From positions 1 through 9,840 of the forward strand of contig JAHZLG010000158.1 in assembly GCA_022599995.1 (NCBI GenBank): 9,840 nt of DNA, given 5' to 3'. The notes under the pieces were generated by a model. The model did no database searches and was not told the origin of the DNA. It saw nothing but the letters and a program-made list of their open reading frames with translations. Below, piece by piece: positions 5,369 to 9,840 of this stretch; the stretch's first letter is position 1; every line of letters begins with the position of its first letter. The stretch comes from Alphaproteobacteria bacterium. Its GTDB lineage: Bacteria > Pseudomonadota > Alphaproteobacteria > CBDBCS01 > JAHZLG01. Both the position numbers and the translations under genes were made by a program.

Positions 5369-6591
5369 ACATACCCAATAGACGCCTCACAGACATCCAG
5401 GAGGTGTCATATTTCGGCGATCAAAACAAGCCATCCCCCCACCCGTTCTTCTGTCACGACGCCTCCATGACACAACAGTCAGCCCGCGACAGTGCCATGG
5501 CAAGCGAGCGGCAATATCCCAATGCGGACATAGAAGCACCCTCGGTGCTCCCCCCTGAGGAACGGGTGCGTGCCATAGGATGGTTCTTCTCGCTCCGCGA
5601 TCAGATTGTGGATGCCCTTCAGCAGGTCGAAGACGAAGCCGAGAAGACGCCAGCTTATGCCCCCTTTCGTTTGGCGCAGCGAGCCCAATTTGTCTATCGG
5701 ACATGGCAACGCGCAACGAAATCCTCCGACTCCAGCCCCAGCACCAAGAACAAAGCGGGAGGAGGGGTTGCCGCGAGCCTGCGTGGGGTCGCCATCGAAA
5801 AGGCGGGAGTGAATATTTCGGTGGTTGGGGGGACGCTGGATCAAGGGTTTCAAAAAGAGGTGAAGGGTGGCAACGCTGCCGAGTTCTTTGCTGCCGGCAT
5901 CTCGGTTGTGGTGCATTTTCGGTCGCCGCATGTGCCTGCACTGCATTTCAACACGCGATTGGTGGCAACAGATTCGTGTTGGTATGGCGGGGTGTGCGAC
6001 ATCAATCCGCCGTTGCCCTCCGCGGATGGCAGTGCCACCTTTCACCGCATGCTCCGGCACGCCTATGCGCCCAGTGATGAGGAACTGTATCGCCGCCATG
6101 TTGCCGAGTGCGACGCGTATTTCCGCTTGCCGCACCGTGGCAATGCCACCCGAGGCGAGGGCGGCGTCTTCTTCGATCACCTAGACGTGACGTCTTCGGG
6201 CAGCACGACGTCCAATCCCGATCGGCTTACCGATGCCCCCGATCGGCTTACCGATGCCCCCGATCGGCTTACCGATGCATTTCCCGATCGGCTTACCGAT
6301 GCATTTCCCGATCGGCTTACCGCCGATGCCGATAACGAGACGGCAGAAGGCACAACCGACGGTTTCGATCTTGTCCAACGCTTGGGCACCTGCTTTGTGC
6401 AGTACTTGCCCGATCACGTCCACGCAATAACCCGGGCGTGGACGCAAGAAGAAGAAGACGCGATGTTGCACTACCGTGGCAGATATGCTGAGTTCAACCT
6501 ACTCTACGATCGCGGAACAAGATTTGGTCTTAAGACAGGGGCAAATCCCGATGCCCTGTTGATGTCATTGCCTCCCCGTGCCGTTTGGTGA
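5353..6591 (+). CDS. hemF: Oxygen-dependent coproporphyrinogen III oxidase with repeat insert
   Basis: HemF converts coproporphyrinogen III to protoporphyrinogen IX using O2 in haem synthesis; it acts in the cytoplasm as a dimer. Conserved blocks (numbering from 5353): GGGVAASLRG-EKAGVNISVVGG (137-160), FFAAGISVVVHFRSPHVPALHFNTR (178-202), WYGGVCDINP (210-219), HRG-x-RGEGGVFFDHLD (261-278), GRYAEFNLLYDRGTRFGLKTG (376-396) and a final MSLPPRAVW. The metal and active-site positions H188, H198, H231, H261 and D216 are retained. The family has about 300 residues. The excess is a long N-terminus and a 50-residue insert (about 279-336) carrying tandem DRLTDAP repeats, placed in a surface-type loop after FFDHL. 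The start is uncertain. ATG 5353 is the longest, but rarer codons precede ATG 5467, which also fits the family. Confidence 0.93.
   Translation: MSETLNIPNRRLTDIQEVSYFGDQNKPSPHPFFCHDASMTQQSARDSAMASERQYPNADIEAPSVLPPEERVRAIGWFFSLRDQIVDALQQVEDEAEKTPAYAPFRLAQRAQFVYRTWQRATKSSDSSPSTKNKAGGGVAASLRGVAIEKAGVNISVVGGTLDQGFQKEVKGGNAAEFFAAGISVVVHFRSPHVPALHFNTRLVATDSCWYGGVCDINPPLPSADGSATFHRMLRHAYAPSDEELYRRHVAECDAYFRLPHRGNATRGEGGVFFDHLDVTSSGSTTSNPDRLTDAPDRLTDAPDRLTDAFPDRLTDAFPDRLTADADNETAEGTTDGFDLVQRLGTCFVQYLPDHVHAITRAWTQEEEDAMLHYRGRYAEFNLLYDRGTRFGLKTGANPDALLMSLPPRAVW
5399..5406 (+). promoter_or_regulatory. Perfect Shine-Dalgarno-like AGGAGGTG without nearby start
   Basis: AGGAGGTG matches the 16S anti-Shine-Dalgarno end perfectly, but no ATG, GTG or TTG lies at the normal spacing after it. 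The next in-frame hemF ATG is at 5467, about 60 bases on. The in-frame GTG at 5404 is inside the motif itself. It may be chance, a relic, or a sign of a non-standard start. Confidence 0.3.
6217..6321 (+). repeat. 21/24-nt tandem repeat array within hemF
   Basis: Units starting GATCGGCTTACCGATGC begin at 6220, 6241, 6262 and 6286, with a fifth partial copy at 6310. Spacing is 21, 21, 24 and 24 bp; the longer units add ATTT. They encode DRLTDAP (twice), DRLTDAFP (twice) and DRLT. The core CGATCGGCTTACCG is identical in every copy, indicating recent expansion. Each unit holds a palindrome ATCGG-CTTA-CCGAT (last base altered in the fifth copy), so the array can form a row of small hairpins. All changes are multiples of three, keeping hemF in frame. 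Confidence 0.95.
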
Positions 6592-6896
6592 TCGCCCCCT
6601 CCCGGCGATTCGATGGCCCATTCGAGAAGGGCGCAGGTGGTCGTGGGCAATGGCATTGTTCGTGCTTGATCCCCTTGTCATCGCCTCCGCAGTGCCCGCA
6701 TACCTCAAGCAGTGTTACCTACAACACCGCGATCCAGTCGCCCCATACAATGGATGCCAGTCGCCCCTTTTGCGAATGCCCGCATGAATGACCCCCGCAT
6801 CTCTGCCACGAGATGATGCCGTCCGTATGCCTGCAATAAGAGGATTGACGCGCTCTTCCTGCAAGCCGCCACACGCACCCTTCCGATCAGACGCTG
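6592..6896 (+). other. About 305-bp gap with no convincing gene
   Basis: No recognisable gene, RNA or terminator is seen here. A 69-codon GTG ORF (6578-6787, overlapping the hemF end) and a shifted 68-codon ORF exist. Neither has a Shine-Dalgarno sequence, a recognisable domain or coding-like character, so neither is called. An 11-bp direct repeat CCAGTCGCCCC occurs at 6734-6744 and 6757-6767 (23-bp period). No clear -35/-10 pair is visible before 6897; TTGACG at 6845-6850 has no matching -10. The length suggests the next gene is a separate transcription unit whose promoter I could not identify. Confidence 0.5.
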
Positions 6897-9752
6897 ATGT
6901 TCAACCCGCTTCCGTATCGACAATATCCGCTCATTATCCCGACCTTGCTTGTCTGGATCATTCGCCTGCTTGTTCTTGTGCTCGCGATGGCTTCGTTCGC
7001 CTTTGCCATTCTTTCCTCATCGCGTGCTTCATTAAACGGCATCGAATCCCTTGTGATTCATAGCTTGTTTCTCCTTGCCCCTCTTCTCATGGTGAGCGGT
7101 CTCAGTATTTGGCGGCAGTACTGCCCGGTCGGATTTTTCAACCAAATCCCGCGCACGCTCGGGTGGAAGGCAAAGTGGCGGCTGAACCCATCGGCGTTGA
7201 AGGTCGCAACTTTCCTCTCGACGATGTCCTTTATGGTCCTCGTGTGGCTTGTGGCGGTGTTCCCGCTGGGGTCGTGGTGGTCGTTGCTAATCGCCAGCTT
7301 TATGGGGTTGGCGCTATTGGGCGGCGTGCTCTTCGCAGGGAAAAGCGGATGGTGTGGCACATTCTGCCCGCTGTCGTCGTTCGAATATTCGATTGGCTAT
7401 GCCCCGGTCGTGGTGCACCCTAATCGATACTGTAACCAATGCGTGCTGTGCATGAAGGAATGCATGGATTACACGCCACGCAACAGTTTTTTGCAGCACA
7501 TCAGCATTGAAGCGAAGACGGGCAACCAATCTTCCCTGTTTCTGCCCCATGCCCTGCCCGGCATCATGTTTGCCACGTGGCAACCGGGTGTCCTCCCTTC
7601 CTTGGATAGCATCTCGGTCGCCAATATTATGCTCGCGGTGCAGGCGACCAATTGGGTACCCTTGCTTAGCTACATCGCCGTATCTTTGGCATTCTTTTCC
7701 ACGTTGCGGTTGTTGTTTTCGGTGCCAGTCAAATATTTGCTGATGCTGAGCACCTTGCTGTTTTTGTTTATTTTTTATCAGAATGTTTTCCCCCTCTGGT
7801 TGACGACAGTGACCGAGATCGCGCAGAGCCACCCCACCCTTGGGGCAGGGGTGGGCGGTTTTCTTGGCGGGATAGATGAACAGCAACAATCAGTCGTTGG
7901 GTTTGTGATTGCCCTCATCATTGCTTTGGGATTTGTTGCGGTCAGCTTGATTCAGGGGGGGGGATCGGCCGAAGGTCTTACGCCGACCAAGACGCGGGTG
8001 TCTCTATCTTACGCTCGACAGAGGTTCCCCATGCGGCATAAAGCAGCGTCAGTGACGGGTGAAAGAACCGATGAGGGCGGAGAAAAAGGAGGAGAGCAAG
8101 AAATCGACGTGTTCCAAGTGAACGACCGCTTTTCGGGGCATACTTTTCGCGTCGATGTAGGGAGCAATTTGCTTTCTTCCCTCATCGAGAATGACGTTCC
8201 GATCGATGTGGGTTGTCGGCAAGGGCACTGTGGCGTGTGCCCAGTCGCGGTTTTTTCTGATACGCAAGGACTTGCTCCGCCATCCACTCGGGAAGACAAT
8301 GTGCTGTGGGCATTAGGCTACCGTGGCTCGGCACGGCTAGCTTGTTGCCTAACCGTGCAGAGCGATATGACCATCGAGGTGCTCAATCGAACGGCCCAGC
8401 GACGGCGGCTTAGCTTGCCCAATATCTACCACCATGAAAATGTCCCCTCCGCATTTTCTAGTCATGGGCGTAACACGTCTGGAGAGAGATTCATCGTGGT
8501 CGGAGGGGGGATAGTGGCGATAATTGCGGCTATCACCCTGAAGAACATGGCACCGTTGTCCTCGGTGATGCTCGTGAGCGACAAGACCCAACTCGGCGTG
8601 AACCGGCTGCGGTTGCTGGCCGACCTCTCGGTGGAAGAAAGCAAAGAGGGATCGGCAAAAATGCCGCTATTTCAGAAAAGTCACCTTGAAGACATGGAGA
8701 TCGTGGTCAGGTTGAATGAATCACTGTTGCGGGTCGAGACCAATAACAAGCGTATTTCGACCACGAAGAACCGCATCGAGTATGACAAATTGCTGATATG
8801 CACGGGGGCGAGCACGCTCGTCCCTGATACGATGCAAAAATACGAAGGCGAGTATGTCTTTCGTGTCGAGCATGGCCCCCACATCGAGATTGTGCGGAAG
8901 AACCTGCAAGAAACAAGTGGGGACAACCTTCAGGTGCTTGTGCTCGGTGGCGGTGTTTCTGCGCTAGAAACTGCCCTGCGCGTGAGTGAAACCCATCAAG
9001 TCGTGCTTGTCTTTCAAGGGACACAGTTGCTCGAAAATGTGGTGGATCGTCAAGGCAGCCTGGTGTTGGCCAGAATTCTCAAAGAACGCAAGGTGGAGAT
9101 TTATCCAGAAAACACCATTACCCGGGTGAAAAAACAATCGGGCATACCGATGCTTCACGTCGAGCTTACCGAAGGGCGTTCGATCGATTGCAACATGATC
9201 TTGTTGGCGACAGGGCTTACCGCGAACACCCTGTTTTCTTCCGATCGTGCCCTGAGCGCAAGCGCCGGTATCCAGGTTGATGGGTTCATGCATTCGAATC
9301 TCGAAGATGTCTTCGCGGCGGGAGACTGTATCGAGATCGCAGGAGAGCCCGTCCGACGGTGGGAAGACTCCACGATGACGGCGTTGATAGCGGCCGAATC
9401 CATCGTCGGGCAAGCCTCGCGCCCCTTCTTCAAGAACCGTGCCCAGCGGATAGACTTACGCTTGCCGGGGATGCAACTGATGTCATTCGGCAAAGTTTCC
9501 CACGACCCGCGTCATCGTATCTTGACGCGTCAAGACGAAGCCGATCACCAGTGGTGGTCAGTGTTTACAAACGAATCGGGTTATATTGTCGGGGCAGTTT
9601 TTATCAACGCCCCCTATATGCAAGAGCAGATATATCAAGCGTACGTGAATAACGTGAATTTTGGCAGCGTGCTCGAGCGCACGGTCGGGGTCCGACTATC
9701 CTCGAGGCCTGCGGTCGCCGTGGAAGAAGAGACCACCCCCGAGGACGCGTAA
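6897..9752 (+). CDS. Fused membrane 4Fe-4S / 2Fe-2S ferredoxin / FAD oxidoreductase
   Basis: A 951-residue three-part redox protein. Residues 1-355 form a membrane module with about seven hydrophobic helices and NapH/NosR-like iron-sulfur motifs: RQYCPVGF (C76), GWCGTFCP (C153, C157) and CxxCxxCxxxC (C179, C182, C185, C189). A charged Gly/Glu linker follows (about 380-402). Residues 403-497 are a plant-type 2Fe-2S ferredoxin: C440-x4-C445-x2-C448, with the fourth ligand at C483 (or adjacent C484). Residues 531-915 are a pyridine-nucleotide oxidoreductase with an FAD motif VVGGGIVA, an ATG-type CTGAS, a NAD(P) motif LVLGGGVSALE, LLATGLT and the closing VFAAGDC FAD motif. It has no redox CxxC and resembles rubredoxin-reductase/NirB-type flavoproteins. 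The likely electron path is NAD(P)H–FAD–2Fe-2S–membrane 4Fe-4S, or the reverse; the partner is unknown. The start is the first ATG in frame, with no Shine-Dalgarno sequence. The physiological role is not assignable. Confidence 0.88.
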   Translation: MFNPLPYRQYPLIIPTLLVWIIRLLVLVLAMASFAFAILSSSRASLNGIESLVIHSLFLLAPLLMVSGLSIWRQYCPVGFFNQIPRTLGWKAKWRLNPSALKVATFLSTMSFMVLVWLVAVFPLGSWWSLLIASFMGLALLGGVLFAGKSGWCGTFCPLSSFEYSIGYAPVVVHPNRYCNQCVLCMKECMDYTPRNSFLQHISIEAKTGNQSSLFLPHALPGIMFATWQPGVLPSLDSISVANIMLAVQATNWVPLLSYIAVSLAFFSTLRLLFSVPVKYLLMLSTLLFLFIFYQNVFPLWLTTVTEIAQSHPTLGAGVGGFLGGIDEQQQSVVGFVIALIIALGFVAVSLIQGGGSAEGLTPTKTRVSLSYARQRFPMRHKAASVTGERTDEGGEKGGEQEIDVFQVNDRFSGHTFRVDVGSNLLSSLIENDVPIDVGCRQGHCGVCPVAVFSDTQGLAPPSTREDNVLWALGYRGSARLACCLTVQSDMTIEVLNRTAQRRRLSLPNIYHHENVPSAFSSHGRNTSGERFIVVGGGIVAIIAAITLKNMAPLSSVMLVSDKTQLGVNRLRLLADLSVEESKEGSAKMPLFQKSHLEDMEIVVRLNESLLRVETNNKRISTTKNRIEYDKLLICTGASTLVPDTMQKYEGEYVFRVEHGPHIEIVRKNLQETSGDNLQVLVLGGGVSALETALRVSETHQVVLVFQGTQLLENVVDRQGSLVLARILKERKVEIYPENTITRVKKQSGIPMLHVELTEGRSIDCNMILLATGLTANTLFSSDRALSASAGIQVDGFMHSNLEDVFAAGDCIEIAGEPVRRWEDSTMTALIAAESIVGQASRPFFKNRAQRIDLRLPGMQLMSFGKVSHDPRHRILTRQDEADHQWWSVFTNESGYIVGAVFINAPYMQEQIYQAYVNNVNFGSVLERTVGVRLSSRPAVAVEEETTPEDA

Positions 9753-9760
9753 CAGCCGAC

Positions 9761-9840
9761 GATGCCTGCCGATAATCTGCGCGCCACGACGTACCACAGC
9801 GCAGCGACGCCACGCGATGACCTTCGGATTGATTTCGATC
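9761..9840 (+). CDS. Possible 5' end of next gene (partial)
   Basis: An ATG at 9761, eight bases after the preceding stop, opens a frame that runs through the window edge: MPADNLRATTYHSAATPRDD followed by LRIDFD. Tight spacing and same strand favour a co-transcribed downstream gene. Only 26 residues are visible, none forms a motif I recognise, and there is no Shine-Dalgarno sequence. Confidence 0.4.

Noticed and set aside
6578..6787. 69-codon GTG-initiated ORF overlapping the end of hemF
   Set aside because: No Shine-Dalgarno sequence, no domain, unremarkable composition, and an equally long overlapping ORF in another frame; not enough to call a gene.
6841..6860. TTGACG as a promoter -35 or an FNR-type box before the redox fusion
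   Set aside because: No -10 hexamer at 16-18 bp and no second half-site of an FNR palindrome.

Overview
All genes in this window lie on the + strand, and the window looks alphaproteobacterial. The support is the order rpmF–plsX position–fabH, an alphaproteobacterial-type elongator tRNA-Met, a secreted IalB-family protein, and alphaproteobacterial-style HemF and ArgJ sequences. The DNA is moderately GC-rich. Several conserved molecules are unusually derived: the tRNA has two unpaired stem positions, the protein in the plsX position has lost the recognisable family motifs, and conserved enzymes carry in-frame low-complexity or tandem-repeat segments. This suggests a fast-evolving, possibly host-associated lineage, which is inference only. 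I cannot name the species.

Layout. A good sigma70-type promoter (147-175) drives tRNA-Met(CAU) (187-262). A hairpin with a pyrimidine tract (266-300) follows, then rpmF (ribosomal protein L32, 320-490). rpmF overlaps by 4 bp a 442-codon ORF in the plsX position (487-1815), which itself overlaps fabH (1805-2827). This is a compact ribosome and fatty-acid/phospholipid cluster. argJ (2877-4664) follows with an ORF of about 595 codons, against roughly 400 normally. The excess lies in an N-terminal repeat extension and two internal low-complexity inserts. A leader with inverted and direct repeats (4665-4831) precedes a signal-peptide-bearing IalB-family protein (4832-5368). Its 3' end overlaps a long-form start for hemF (5353-6591), which contains a tandem DRLTDAP-type repeat array. 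A roughly 305-bp gap with no convincing gene (6592-6896) precedes a 951-codon fused redox protein (6897-9752). That protein joins a membrane 4Fe-4S module, a plant-type 2Fe-2S ferredoxin and an FAD/NAD(P) pyridine-nucleotide oxidoreductase. The 5' end of a further gene may begin at 9761.

How the genes work together. tRNA-Met and L32 serve translation. FabH starts fatty-acid synthesis, and PlsX would normally feed acyl groups to phospholipid synthesis. ArgJ serves arginine synthesis and oxygen-dependent HemF serves haem synthesis. The large fusion looks like a self-contained NAD(P)H-to-iron-sulfur electron conduit at the inner membrane. The most notable signals are the eroded PlsX and the recurring, gene-specific, codon-phased repeat insertions in otherwise conserved enzymes. 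The three-module redox fusion is also unusual.
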